From: Blastococcus haudaquaticus | GTDB lineage: Bacteria; Actinomycetota; Actinomycetes; Mycobacteriales; Geodermatophilaceae | Length of the DNA: 64,000 nt | Assembly (NCBI RefSeq): GCF_900230285.1 | Contig: NZ_OCNK01000001.1 | Coordinates: 310,001-374,000 of the forward strand | Direction of reading: 5' to 3' | Part shown: piece by piece, positions 34,036-44,824 of the stretch | Layout of the letters: each line of letters starts with the position of its first letter | Position numbering within the stretch: position 1 is the first letter of the stretch | Made by a program: the position numbers and the translations under genes | Notes under the pieces: generated by a model | Told to the model about the DNA's origin: nothing | The model's input: the letters and a program-made list of their open reading frames with translations, nothing else | Database searches by the model: none

Positions 34036-34838
34036 CAGCCGGCAGGTCCCGCCGGTGCGGGCGGGGTGACCCCGTCAACGGGGCTCCCGGTGGCCGGGGC
34101 GTCGCCCGCGTCGCCGCGACGTGGCGTCACCGTCCCGGCCGCCACGCCGTCGCCGTCCACCGACTCGTGGACCACGACCACCAGCGGGCGCCCCGCGATC
34201 GCAGCGAGCACGTCGGCCGCGTCGTCCGCCGACACGGCCACCACGACCTGCACGGCGGTGGTGGGCGTGGAGAGGACACCCTCCGAGCGCCCCGAGAGTG
34301 CCTGGACCGGCGCCCTGGAGACCACGAGGGACACGCTGCCGTCGGCGACCGCTGTCGCGCCGGCGGCCGGATCCGCGACGGCGTAGACGTCGACGAGCTG
34401 ACCTCGCCGCAGTCCCGGCGGCACGTATCCCGACTGCACCGGCAGGGCGAGCTGCACGAGCTCGTCGCTCTCCTCGAGTGCCGACCGGGGCAGCAGCTCC
34501 CCCTCGCGCACCGCGCGCGCCAGGGTCCGCCCCTCCGGCCGGGTGTCGGTGGAGAGGTAGGCGCCGGCGGCGGCATCCAGCCGGACGTCGACGGCGAGCA
34601 GGTCGTCGGAGGTGAGCTCGGTCCCCGCTGCCAGGTCACCGGCGACGGCCCACACCGGCACGGTCGCGTCCGCGGCGCTCACGACGCGGGCCCCGAGCAG
34701 CACCGAGGTCAGCACGAGCAGGACGCCGAGCACCAGCCGGAGGTCCAGCCAGCGGGGCGGGCGCACCCGACGAGGGGTCGGACCCGGCAGCGCGTCCGTC
34801 GCCGCGGACGGGGCGACCGGGGTCCGGACGGCGGTCAC
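34035..34838 (-). CDS. SAF-domain (CpaB/RcpC-like) membrane protein
   Basis: 267 residues from GTG 34838. Pro/Arg-rich cytoplasmic N terminus, one membrane segment (LVLGVLLVLTSVLLGARVVSA, about 39-59), then a SAF domain: VPVWAVAGDLAAGTELTSDDL, AAAGAYLSTDTRPEGRTLAR, GELLPRSALEE. A CpaB/RcpC-type region follows (VPPGLRRGQLVDVYAV). CpaB proteins form part of the Tad pilus periplasmic or cell-wall channel. Coupled to the CpaE-like gene. The divergent region upstream carries several nested palindromes facing the BldC-like gene. Confidence 0.85.
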   Translation of the reverse strand: MTAVRTPVAPSAATDALPGPTPRRVRPPRWLDLRLVLGVLLVLTSVLLGARVVSAADATVPVWAVAGDLAAGTELTSDDLLAVDVRLDAAAGAYLSTDTRPEGRTLARAVREGELLPRSALEESDELVQLALPVQSGYVPPGLRRGQLVDVYAVADPAAGATAVADGSVSLVVSRAPVQALSGRSEGVLSTPTTAVQVVVAVSADDAADVLAAIAGRPLVVVVHESVDGDGVAAGTVTPRRGDAGDAPATGSPVDGVTPPAPAGPAG

Positions 34839-34914
34839 TGCACGCTCACCTCTTCCAGCACGTCGTGGCGCTCGACCGCCGGCGATCGAGCGTGTCGCTC
34901 TCCTACGTACCGGC

Positions 34915-35013
34915 ATGACGGCGTTCGAGTGCAGATGATGCGTCATGCGCGCGTTGGCGCGCACTCGTCATCCACACGTTCGGGTGTGGAGAACTGGCAC
35001 CTGTCCCCGAACG
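34915..35013. promoter_or_regulatory. cluster of overlapping palindromes between SAF-domain gene and BldC-like gene
   Basis: Within 100 bp: CGTCAT-type motifs at 34915 (reverse), 34941 and 34966; a hairpin TGCGCGC-GTTG-GCGCGCA (34946-34963); a hairpin TCCACAC / GTGTGGA (34971-34990); and CGTTCGGG / CCCGAACG (34977-34984, 35006-35013). The last two overlap and are mutually exclusive. The region is the shared 5' regulatory region of two divergent genes, one encoding a DNA-binding protein, so autoregulation is plausible. Confidence 0.5.
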
Positions 35014-35050
35014 GGCTGACAGACTGGCCGCGACCGGACGGAGACGACTG

Positions 35051-35305
35051 ATGCCCACACCCCGATTCCTGACCCTCGACGACGTCGCGGAGATCCTCAA
35101 CGTCTCGTGGTCGCAGGCGTACGCCCTGGTGCGCCGCAAGGAGCTGATCGCCATCCAGATCGGTGGCCGCGGTCAGTGGCGGGTGGAGGTCGACGAGCTC
35201 GAGCGCTTCATCCAGCAGAAGTACGCCGAGGCGCGCGCCGGCACGGTCCCGGCCGAGCCGGCCGCGCCGTCGGAGGCGCCGTCGGAGGCAGTGTCGGAGG
35301 CGTAG
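35051..35305 (+). CDS. BldC-like MerR-type helix-turn-helix protein
   Basis: 84 residues. Starts MPTPRFLTLDDVAEILNVSW, followed by QAYALVRRKELIAIQIGGRG and then QWRVEVDELERFIQQKYAEA: a winged helix-turn-helix of the BldC/excisionase class. BldC binds head-to-tail on direct repeats in Streptomyces. GGAG-containing leader (GGACGGAGACGACTG) sits just before ATG. The last residues are a PSEA-PSEA-VSEA tail encoded by a 12-bp tandem repeat that runs past the stop codon. The close relation to the SAF/CpaE pair by divergent promoter suggests it controls them. Confidence 0.9.
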   Translation: MPTPRFLTLDDVAEILNVSWSQAYALVRRKELIAIQIGGRGQWRVEVDELERFIQQKYAEARAGTVPAEPAAPSEAPSEAVSEA

Positions 35306-35328
35306 TCGGCGGAGTAGTCGGAGGAGTA
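35269..35328 (+). repeat. five 12-bp tandem repeats spanning the BldC-like stop codon
   Basis: Units GTCGGAGGCGCC, GTCGGAGGCAGT, GTCGGAGGCGTA, GTCGGCGGAGTA, GTCGGAGGAGTA in a row, followed by GTCCTCC. The first three encode (P/V)SEA; the TAG stop sits across the third and fourth units (35303-35305). Repeat number changes would alter the C-terminal tail length or the hairpin just downstream. Confidence 0.8.
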
Positions 35329-35336
35329 GTCCTCCG
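35319..35336. terminator. hairpin between convergent BldC-like and 35359-35928 genes
   Basis: CGGAGGA-GTAG-TCCTCCG, a perfect 7-bp stem with a 4-nt loop, partly built from the tandem repeat, 14 nt after the BldC-like stop. A symmetrical stem like this can end transcription from both sides. Confidence 0.5.
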
Positions 35337-35358
35337 GCACCCGTTACCCCGCAGGGCC

Positions 35359-35928
35359 TCAGCCGAGGCCGGGTAGACCCGTCCGCACCACGGCGACGGC
35401 GTCGATGACCACGGCCCGCACCCCTTGGACCGCCTCGCTCCGGCGCGGGGCGTCGCCGGGATGCTCCGCGAGCTCGACGAAGTCGGCCCCGACCCGGTCG
35501 AGGGTGCCGGTGAGCGTTCCGCCGTCGTCGAGCACCACCTGGACCGCACTGCGGTCCCGCGCCAGGCCCCGCAGCGCCCACCGCAGGTCCAGTCGGCTGC
35601 GTACGGCCCCGGCCGGCTCGGCCGGAGCCGTCCGCCGCCCGAGCCCTCCGACAGCGCGCACGGCGCCGAGCGCGACCAGCAGCTCGCGGCCCTGACCGTC
35701 GTCCAGCAGGAACCAGTCGACCCCGTGGTCGACCAGGGTGCCGGTGACCTGCCCGGCCCCTCGGACGGTGATGTGCAGCGGTGAGCCCTGTGCCCCGGCG
35801 AGCCGCTCCCTGAGGTGCACCGCCCCGACCTCGGCGCGTGACCGGGACGCCGACTCGGCGCGCTCGGACGCCATCTCCTCGGCCTCGAACTGCGACTGCA
35901 GGTCCTCGAACAGCTGCTGCCAACGCAT
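35359..35928 (-). CDS. conserved hypothetical protein with Sm-like beta segments
   Basis: 189 residues starting MRWQQLFEDLQSQFEAEEMA (coiled-coil-like helix to about residue 45), then two similar beta-rich segments, LHITVRGAGQVTGTLVDHGV and VQVVLDDGGTLTGTLDRVGA, each reading like an LSm-type five-strand unit with G-x-L-x-x-V/H-G. No named family recognised; homologues in other actinobacteria are called hypothetical or, wrongly, Fis-type regulators. The start codon is preceded by AGGAGG. Its upstream region is AT-rich and shared with the LysM gene. Confidence 0.72.
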   Translation of the reverse strand: MRWQQLFEDLQSQFEAEEMASERAESASRSRAEVGAVHLRERLAGAQGSPLHITVRGAGQVTGTLVDHGVDWFLLDDGQGRELLVALGAVRAVGGLGRRTAPAEPAGAVRSRLDLRWALRGLARDRSAVQVVLDDGGTLTGTLDRVGADFVELAEHPGDAPRRSEAVQGVRAVVIDAVAVVRTGLPGLG

Positions 35929-35939
35929 CGCGCACCTCC

Positions 35940-36020
35940 TTCGTCAACCCTAGATCTACACCAATGCTTGCGTTTGCGTGTGTTTGCTCGCTTTAGTGTG
36001 TATCCAGCAATGAGGGAGGC
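35940..36020. promoter_or_regulatory. AT-richer divergent promoter with repeated TTTGC motifs
   Basis: The stretch between divergent genes contains ATGCTTGCG-TTTGCGTG-TGTTTGCTCG, three or four irregularly spaced TTGC(G/T) units, then TTTAGTGTGTAT just before the LysM gene. Base composition falls well below the surroundings. It resembles an array of direct repeats as bound by BldC-type proteins, but that is inference. A -10 near TAGTGT for the LysM gene is possible. Confidence 0.4.
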
Positions 36021-36025
36021 GAGCA

Positions 36026-36751
36026 ATGACGGTGCGACGACTGGCGCTGACCGGAGCGTCCATGGGTGTCGTCGCGGTGGTGCTCGCAGCGCTCACCCCG
36101 GAGGCCACCGCGATGACCGGAGCGCTGGCTGCGCCCCAACAAACCGTCGACACCGTCGGCGCGGACGCACTCGTCCTGGCCGCCGCGGGACTCCTCGCCT
36201 GGGTGGTGTGGGCATGGGGAGCCCTCGGCCTGGCCCTCACCGCCGCGTCCGCCCTGCCGGGGGCGCTCGGCGGCGCGGCCCTTCTGGCCACGCAGGTGGT
36301 CCTGCCGGCCGGGGCCCGGCGCGGTGCGGCACTCGTCCTGGGGCTCGGTCTGGGCGTGGCCGCCCCCCTGACCGGGGTGGCAGTCACCGTCATGGCGCCG
36401 CCCGCCGCCGCCGCTCCCGCCGCTCCCGCCGCTCCCGCCGCGCCGGCCGACGCCGTACCGGACTGGCCGCACAGCGCCGCCCCGGCCGTGGCACCGGAGG
36501 TCGCGCAGGTGCCCGACTGGCCCGCCGACCTCGCCGTCCCCGCGACCGACGGATCGCACGTGGTCGTGCGGGGCGACTGCCTGTGGCACATCGCCTCGTC
36601 GTGGCTCACCACCCGGGCCGGGGCGCCACCGACGGACGTCGAGGTCGCGCAGGCGGTGCGGACGTGGTGGGCGGTCAACGCGGACGTCATCGGTCCCGAC
36701 CCCGACCTGCTCCTCCCCGGTCAGGTGCTCCGCGCCCCCGAGGGGTCATGA
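36026..36751 (+). CDS. membrane protein with C-terminal LysM-like domain
   Basis: 241 residues. Signal-like first helix (RLALTGASMGVVAVVLAALTP), further hydrophobic helices at about 47-75 and 80-130, an Ala/Pro linker encoded by three 9-bp CCGCTCCCG repeats (36411-36437), then a LysM-type segment HVVVRGDCLWHIASSWL ... VNADVIGPDPDLLLPGQVLR. LysM binds peptidoglycan, so it should reach the cell wall. The CPGLW-type cysteine in GDCLW is unusual, as the consensus is GDTLW. Its GAGGGAGGCGAGCA leader is a good Shine-Dalgarno. Co-directional with the Rv3235-like gene, 61 nt apart. Confidence 0.85.
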   Translation: MTVRRLALTGASMGVVAVVLAALTPEATAMTGALAAPQQTVDTVGADALVLAAAGLLAWVVWAWGALGLALTAASALPGALGGAALLATQVVLPAGARRGAALVLGLGLGVAAPLTGVAVTVMAPPAAAAPAAPAAPAAPADAVPDWPHSAAPAVAPEVAQVPDWPADLAVPATDGSHVVVRGDCLWHIASSWLTTRAGAPPTDVEVAQAVRTWWAVNADVIGPDPDLLLPGQVLRAPEGS

Positions 36752-36812
36752 GCCCGCGCGTCACCTCCCCGCCGACGACCGCCCACCCGACACCGAGCCA
36801 GGGAGTCCCCCG

Positions 36813-37370
36813 ATGACCGCCTCCACCCGCGCACCCGAGCCGCTCGCCCAGGCCGCACCCCGGCCGTTGCGGCTGAGGCTCGTCGCGACACCGCAGCCCC
36901 CGCTGGAGGACGAGCGGCTGCCGCTGCGACTCGTCGTCCCGGGCGCCGCCACCCCGCGACCGACGCACCGTCCTGGTCCCCGTCCCCGGGCCGGGCGCGT
37001 CGTCGGAGGACCGGACGCGGACTTCGGTCCGTCCTTCTCCACCCGGGCCGATCTCCCCGAGCCCCGCGACACCGGCCGACGCCTGATCGTCTGCGCCCTG
37101 GAGGCGCTGACCGGGCGGCGACCGCTCACCCAGGTCCGGTCGATGGTCTCGCTCGGGGTCTTCACCGCACTGAGCCAGGGCCGCCGGCCACGCTGGTGCA
37201 CCGAGGGCTCCGCCCCCCTGCTCGTCGGCCCCGTGCACGTGTGCGAGCCGGTCGACGGCGTCGCCGAGATCAGCGCCGTCGTCCGTCGGGGCGGCCGGGC
37301 GCACGCCGTGGCCGCCCGGCTGGAGGGCATCGACGGGCGCTGGCGCTGCACCGCCCTGCAGATCGGTTGA
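36813..37370 (+). CDS. Rv3235 family protein
   Basis: 185 residues: basic Pro/Arg-rich first half, then a compact alpha/beta half with RRLIVCALEALTGRRPLTQV, RSMVSLGVFTAL and VHVCEPVDGVAEISAVVRRG ending in GRWRCTALQIG. This is the actinobacterial Rv3235 family, of unknown function and typically just upstream of secA, as here. The fold of the C-terminal half resembles NTF2-like proteins (inference). Convergent with secA, with a degenerate hairpin element between. Confidence 0.82.
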   Translation: MTASTRAPEPLAQAAPRPLRLRLVATPQPPLEDERLPLRLVVPGAATPRPTHRPGPRPRAGRVVGGPDADFGPSFSTRADLPEPRDTGRRLIVCALEALTGRRPLTQVRSMVSLGVFTALSQGRRPRWCTEGSAPLLVGPVHVCEPVDGVAEISAVVRRGGRAHAVAARLEGIDGRWRCTALQIG

Positions 37371-37418
37371 GGCCCGTCCGGAGGCTCGCCCCGAGCGTGC
37401 GAGGGACGGGGTACTTCA

Positions 37419-37420
<2 letters not shown>
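37371..37420 (-). repeat. degenerate 3'-end hairpin element after secA stop
   Basis: On the minus strand, GAAGTACCCC follows the secA TGA. Arms CCCGTCC / GGACGGG (37410-37404 and 37379-37373) pair perfectly, and an inner GCTCG-CCC-CGAGC stem replaces the usual inner stem. The loop retains TCGCACGCTCGG. It lies between the convergent Rv3235-like and secA genes, so it may end both transcripts. Confidence 0.6.
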
Positions 37421-40412
<2,992 letters not shown>

Positions 40413-40485
40413 GACCCCAGCGTAGGCGGCCCGCGCGCCCGGATCAGCCAGTACGGCCCGGTCGGTCCGTCCGTAACCTTCCCGC

Positions 40486-40878
40486 GTGCCCCACGATCCC
40501 CACGCCCTCGGCCCCGGCCTGCTCGAGCTGCTCACCGAGCGGCACCTGGCCACCCTCACCACGCTGCGCGCCGACGGCACCCCGCACGTGGTCCCGGTCG
40601 GCGTCACCTACGACCCGGCGACCGCGACCGCCCGGGTGATCACCTCCGGCACGTCGGCGAAGGCGCGGCACGTCCGCGCGGGGCAGCAGCGCGTGGCGGT
40701 CTGCCAGGTGGAGGGCCGGCGGTGGATCACCCTCGAGGGGACGGCGGTTGTGCGCGACGACGCGGCCGCGGTCGCCGACGCCGTCGCCCGCTACGCCGTC
40801 CGCTACCGGCAGCCGCGGGAGAACCCGGCCCGCGTGGTCATCGAGATCTCGGTCGACCGCGTGCTGGGGAACGGTTGA
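40486..40878 (+). CDS. PPOX class F420-dependent (or FMN) enzyme
   Basis: 130 residues: [59 protein letters not shown], ending with the family-typical [15 protein letters not shown]. Fits the split-barrel pyridoxamine-5'-phosphate-oxidase fold, subgroup of F420-dependent reductases, consistent with F420 biosynthesis genes at 59.9-61.9 kb. Reaction unknown. GTG 40486 is chosen as the first coding-like start. The next gene, a GNAT, begins 10 nt later. Confidence 0.85.
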   Translation: MPHDPHALGPGLLELLTERHLATLTTLRADGTPHVVPVGVTYDPATATARVITSGTSAKARHVRAGQQRVAVCQVEGRRWITLEGTAVVRDDAAAVADAVARYAVRYRQPRENPARVVIEISVDRVLGNG

Positions 40879-40888
40879 CACTCCCCTG

Positions 40889-41461
40889 GTGACCCAGCAG
40901 CTCACCGCCCTCGACCTCAGCGGGGTCGACCTCGCCACCGAGTCGATGCGCACGCAGCGCCTTCTCCTGCGCCCGTTCCGCATCGACGACGTCGAGGCCG
41001 TCCACCGGGCCTCCCAGGACGAGGACACCCAGCGCTGGATCAGCGCCATCCCCGTGCCGTACACCCGCGAGGACGCGCGCCGGTTCGTCGAGGACATGGC
41101 CATGCGCGAGCGCACCGACCGGCTCGGGCTCTCGGTCGTCGTCGAGGACGAGGACGGCTTCGCCGGCACCGCCGGCATCTACCTCCGGCCCGGCCGGCTC
41201 GGCCCCGAGATCGGCTACACGGTCGCGCCGTGGGCCCGGGGTCGCGGCTACGCGACGGAGACCGCGCGGGCGCTCGCCGACTGGGGACTCGCCCACGGGG
41301 CGCCGCGGGTGCACCTCTACGTCGACGTCCGGAACGATCCCTCGCTGGTCGTGGCCCGGCGGGCGGGGTTCACCCGGGAAGGCGTGGTGCGGGGCTGCCT
41401 GGAGTACCGGGACGGGACCCGCGGGGACGCCGCGCTGTTCGGCCGCCTGCCCGGCGACTGA
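40889..41461 (+). CDS. GNAT acetyltransferase of the RimJ/RimL type
   Basis: 190 residues from GTG 40889. MRTQRLLLRPFRIDDVEAVHRASQD is typical of the RimJ/RimL subgroup. The acetyl-CoA motif follows: EIGYTVAPWARGRGYATETA (R-G-R-G-Y-A), then NDPSLVVARRAGFTREGVVRG. Likely N-terminal or side-chain acetylation of a protein, target unknown. It starts 10 nt after the PPOX gene, so co-transcribed, and ends at a strong bidirectional terminator. Confidence 0.88.
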   Translation: MTQQLTALDLSGVDLATESMRTQRLLLRPFRIDDVEAVHRASQDEDTQRWISAIPVPYTREDARRFVEDMAMRERTDRLGLSVVVEDEDGFAGTAGIYLRPGRLGPEIGYTVAPWARGRGYATETARALADWGLAHGAPRVHLYVDVRNDPSLVVARRAGFTREGVVRGCLEYRDGTRGDAALFGRLPGD

Positions 41462-41474
41462 GCGCGCCGGTCGG

Positions 41475-41510
41475 CTGCGGGTGGGCGGCAGATCCGCCGC
41501 CCACCCGCAG
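41475..41510. terminator. bidirectional terminator between GNAT and hpf
   Basis: A perfect 15-bp inverted repeat: CTGCGGGTGGGCGGC then AGATCC then GCCGCCCACCCGCAG. Outside it CCGGT and ACCGG continue the stem imperfectly. It sits in the middle of the 69-nt convergent gap. This is the cleanest hairpin in the window. Confidence 0.85.
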
Positions 41511-41530
41511 CACCGGTCAGACGGGACAGG

Positions 41531-42208
41531 TCAGACGGGGGAGACGGCCTGTGGCTGGGCCGTTCGGGTGGGGACGGCGCCGTTCTGCGGCACCTCGGTG
41601 AGCCGGATGAGGCCGTAGTCGTAGGCGTGCCGGCGGTAGACGACCGTCGGCTGACCGGTGTCGGCGCACTGGAAGAGGAAGAAGTCGTGGCCGACCAGCT
41701 CCATCTCGTGCAGCGCCTGGTCGACGGTCATGGGAGTGGCGGGGTGGTGCTTCTCGCGGACGACGCGCCCCGGCAGGTGCTCGTCGAGATCGGTGACGTG
41801 CGTCCCCTCGGCGAGCTGACGGTCCAGTTCGAGGGCATCCACGGCGCCCATGTCGGCGACCATGTTCCCGGCCACCCGCACGCTGGCCGGTGTCCGCCGG
41901 CCGTGGTGCACCCGGCGACGGTCCGCCGCGCGACGCAGCCGGTTGTCGAGCTTCCCGGTAGCGAGGTCGAGCGCGGCGTAGAAGTCGGGGCCGGCGGCTT
42001 CGGCCCGGACGACGGGGCCCTTGCCCCGCAGGGTGATCTCCACGCGCTGGCAGGTGTCGGACTGGCGAGGGTTCTTCTCGTGGAAGAGCTCGACGTCGAT
42101 GCGGGACAGCTTGGCGTCGAACCGCTCCAGCTGACCGACCTTGTCCTCGACGTGTTGGCGGTAGTGCTCCGGAACCTCGACGTTGCGACCTCGGACCACG
42201 ATCTCCAT
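41531..42208 (-). CDS. hpf: long-form ribosome hibernation promoting factor
   Basis: 225 residues with both domains of long HPF: N-terminal S30AE domain (MEIVVRGRNVEVPEHYRQHV, KVGQLERFDAKLSRIDVELF, DFYAALDLATGKLDNRLRR, about 1-100), a linker, and the C-terminal dimerisation domain (EMELVGHDFFLFQ, GQPTVVYRRHAYDYGLIRL, about 155-210). It dimerises ribosomes into inactive 100S particles in stasis. Upstream comF is 39 nt away. The linker contains VRVAGNMVADMG, unremarkable. The long upstream leader holds no hairpin. Equivalent to Rv3241c. Confidence 0.94.
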   Translation of the reverse strand: MEIVVRGRNVEVPEHYRQHVEDKVGQLERFDAKLSRIDVELFHEKNPRQSDTCQRVEITLRGKGPVVRAEAAGPDFYAALDLATGKLDNRLRRAADRRRVHHGRRTPASVRVAGNMVADMGAVDALELDRQLAEGTHVTDLDEHLPGRVVREKHHPATPMTVDQALHEMELVGHDFFLFQCADTGQPTVVYRRHAYDYGLIRLTEVPQNGAVPTRTAQPQAVSPV

Positions 42209-42247
42209 GGGACCTCCCGGTTGAGCCGGTTGTAGGTCACTTCGACG

Positions 42248-43045
42248 CTAGTCCCTGTTCACCTGTCCCGACAGTCGATCGAGAGGGCCGCGGCGGACGA
42301 TCTGGACCCGTTGGCGGACAACCTGCAGGTCGGGTCGGGAAGGGCCGTCCGGAGGCGTCCGCGGGGTCGTGGCGACGACCGCGGCGAGCAGCGGCGGGCT
42401 CCCCGGTGGCAGCCCGGACGCGAGGGCCGCGGCGGCCTCGGTGAGCGTGGCGCCCGTCGTGACGACGTCGTCGACGAGGACCAGCAGGGCACCCGGCGGG
42501 GCGATCGCACCGGCGGCCCGCGCGAACGACCCGGCGAGGTTCGCCCGCCGCTGTGCGGTGGACAGCCCCGCGGAGTCCCGCACCCGACCGCGCCGGGCGA
42601 GCAGCCGCGCCTCGGTCGCCGGGATCCCTGCGGCACACAGCTCGGTGACGGCCCGGGCGGCCAGCTCCCGCACGTGGTCGCGACCCCGGGAGCGCAGGGC
42701 CGCCCGTGAACTGGGCACGGGGACGAGCGCCACGGACCGCCGCGGCCCCGGCACGGCGGAGACGACCGCCGCCACGGCCAGTGCGAGCGCGGCACCCAGC
42801 GGAGCGGCCAGCTCGACCCGCCCGCGCTCCTTGAACTCGATGACGACGGGGCGCACCCGACCGGCGTACGCGCCCGCCGCCGCCGTCGGCGGGAAGCCCC
42901 ACGGGACGCGACGCGGTGCCGCGGTGCAGGGCCGGGCGAGCAGCGCGGCGCACCCGGGACACAGCATCGGGCCGGGGATCCCGCAGCCGGCGCAGGTCCG
43001 GGGCAGGACCAGGTCGGCCAGCGCGGCGATCACGGCCCGGCCCAC
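42248..43045 (-). CDS. ComF family phosphoribosyltransferase-like protein
   Basis: 265 residues. Zinc-knuckle C-x2-C-x7-C-x2-C (TCAGCGIPGPMLCPGC) at the N terminus, RPVVIEFKERGR, and the PRPP-binding motif LVLVDDVVTTGATLTEA near residue 197, as in ComF/GntX proteins. In naturally competent bacteria ComF works in DNA uptake; in actinobacteria the gene sits between lpqB and hpf (Rv3242c), with unclear role. Start GTG/ATG near 43045 leaves 63 nt to the lpqB stop. Confidence 0.92.
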   Translation of the reverse strand: MGRAVIAALADLVLPRTCAGCGIPGPMLCPGCAALLARPCTAAPRRVPWGFPPTAAAGAYAGRVRPVVIEFKERGRVELAAPLGAALALAVAAVVSAVPGPRRSVALVPVPSSRAALRSRGRDHVRELAARAVTELCAAGIPATEARLLARRGRVRDSAGLSTAQRRANLAGSFARAAGAIAPPGALLVLVDDVVTTGATLTEAAAALASGLPPGSPPLLAAVVATTPRTPPDGPSRPDLQVVRQRVQIVRRGPLDRLSGQVNRD

Positions 43046-43108
43046 CCCGTCAGCCTGACGCCTGGGCGGCGCCCGCGCGCCGCCCGTCGCCGATATGTGG
43101 ACGCCGGG

Positions 43109-44824
43109 CTACAGGGGGTAGAAGGGCGCCGTCCCGGGCAGCGGCTCCTGGCCGCGCACCAGCGTCGCCCAGGTGCCGCCGAAGAGCTGCCAGATGGTCC
43201 CCCCGGCGTCCACCAGCGGCTGCCGGTTGGGCGCCGCCGCGATCGACCGCGGCTGGCTGGGCAGTCCGGCCGTGGGCAGCTCGGTCAGCCCCCAGCCGTC
43301 GACACCGACGGACCAGGGCACGATCCGGTCCTCCCCCGGGTCCCCGGCCAGGACCAGCAGGCTGCCGCTGTCACGCCACGCGACGTCGACGACGCGGGTC
43401 AGGTCCGGCGCGATGGCCCGGAAGTCCCGCAGCGCCACGCTCCCGTCCTCGGCCCTGACCACCGTCCCCACGTAGAGGCCGGAGCCCTCGACGACGAGCG
43501 CCGCCCGCGCCCCGTCGGGCGAGAGCCGCAGCACCCGGGTGACGCCGAGCCCCTGGAGCGTCGGCGTCGTCACCGGTTGCGGCGACCCCCCGGCCTGCAG
43601 GCGGACGACGGAGGTCCCGTCCCGCACGACCCAGACCTCCGAGCGCGTGGCCGCCGTGCTCGGCGAGCTCAACCGCTCCGCCGTCAGCACGGTGGCCAGC
43701 TCCCCGTCGTAGGGGCCGGCCAGCAGCGTGGCCCCACTGGCGTCGGACCGGATGCCGACGAGGAAGGACGGCTCGCCGGTGGCGTCGTCGATCGAGACCG
43801 CCGCGTCGCCGAGGCCGTAGGCGGCCTGGCCCGCCGGGCCGGGCGTCGGCTGCCCCGCCGTCACCGTGTACACCCCCCCGGCGTAGAGGTAGTGGCCCGT
43901 GGACGCGAGCGGGACGGCCTCGGGGTCGAAACCGGCCCAGTCGCCCCGCGTCTGCACGTCGGGCACGTCGGCGATGTCCACCGGCTCGCCGTCGATGCGG
44001 ACCTCGACCGAGCGGATGGTGACGTTGCCGAGCTGGGTCAGGGTCCAGACGAGCTGCGCCGAGATGGCCGACAACGCGGGCGACGGCTCCGCCGCCAGCC
44101 CCGTGAGGTCCACGACGGCGGCCTGGTCCGCCAGCGTCACGGCGCTGCGCAGGCGGGCGCCGTTGAGCGGGTTCCGCACGCCCGCGGCCAGCGGAGCCGA
44201 CGGTCCGGCGAGCAGCCGGTCGACGAGCGCCGTCGGCAGGGCCTCGCCGGCGACGACGTAGCGCGGATCGGGCACCAGCCGCTGCCCGGTCTCGTCCAGG
44301 AAGTAGACCGCGGCCTCCTCGTAGAGCCGCTGGAAGTCCGGTTCCAGGATGATCAGGCCGTCCGGTGGGTCGGTGATCCGCCACTCGTCCTCGACCTGGA
44401 CCACGGTGAACTGCCGGGTGAAGGTCGCCGCACCACCGACGACGAAGCTGCCCCGGTCGTCGATCGTCCCCACCGGGTTGGCGGTCACCTCCACCGCACC
44501 GGTCTCGGTGGTGACCGTGGCGTAGTCCGGACTGATCACGGTGATGCCGGCCTCGTCGGACCACGTGCGCCCCGCCTCGGGCGCCAGGTGGTCGCGGGCC
44601 ACCGGATGGCCGGGCCGCACGCTGGCCGCCGCGTCGATGAACGACCGGACGACCTCCTCGGGCGTGGCACCCGGCTCGGGGGGCAGCGGCTCGATGCCGA
44701 CCACCTCGGCCGGACGGGCCGGCGCCTGGGTGATCTGCACCGTCGACGAGTTCATCGGCACCGTCGAGCAGCCGGACACGAGGAGCGCCAGCGCCAGCAC
44801 GACGAACCGGCGCACCCCGGTCAT
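43109..44824 (-). CDS. lpqB: lipoprotein LpqB, accessory to MtrAB
   Basis: 571 residues. Signal peptide with lipobox LVSGC (Cys about residue 19) then a GerMN-like domain (about 60-230) and a beta-propeller with repeated LSPDGARAALVV- and RLSSPSTAATRSEVWVV-type blades. LpqB binds the extracellular part of the MtrB sensor and modulates its signalling. ATG 44824 overlaps the mtrB stop (ATGA), so both are co-translated. Matches Rv3244c. No frame anomalies. Confidence 0.95.
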   Translation of the reverse strand: MTGVRRFVVLALALLVSGCSTVPMNSSTVQITQAPARPAEVVGIEPLPPEPGATPEEVVRSFIDAAASVRPGHPVARDHLAPEAGRTWSDEAGITVISPDYATVTTETGAVEVTANPVGTIDDRGSFVVGGAATFTRQFTVVQVEDEWRITDPPDGLIILEPDFQRLYEEAAVYFLDETGQRLVPDPRYVVAGEALPTALVDRLLAGPSAPLAAGVRNPLNGARLRSAVTLADQAAVVDLTGLAAEPSPALSAISAQLVWTLTQLGNVTIRSVEVRIDGEPVDIADVPDVQTRGDWAGFDPEAVPLASTGHYLYAGGVYTVTAGQPTPGPAGQAAYGLGDAAVSIDDATGEPSFLVGIRSDASGATLLAGPYDGELATVLTAERLSSPSTAATRSEVWVVRDGTSVVRLQAGGSPQPVTTPTLQGLGVTRVLRLSPDGARAALVVEGSGLYVGTVVRAEDGSVALRDFRAIAPDLTRVVDVAWRDSGSLLVLAGDPGEDRIVPWSVGVDGWGLTELPTAGLPSQPRSIAAAPNRQPLVDAGGTIWQLFGGTWATLVRGQEPLPGTAPFYPL

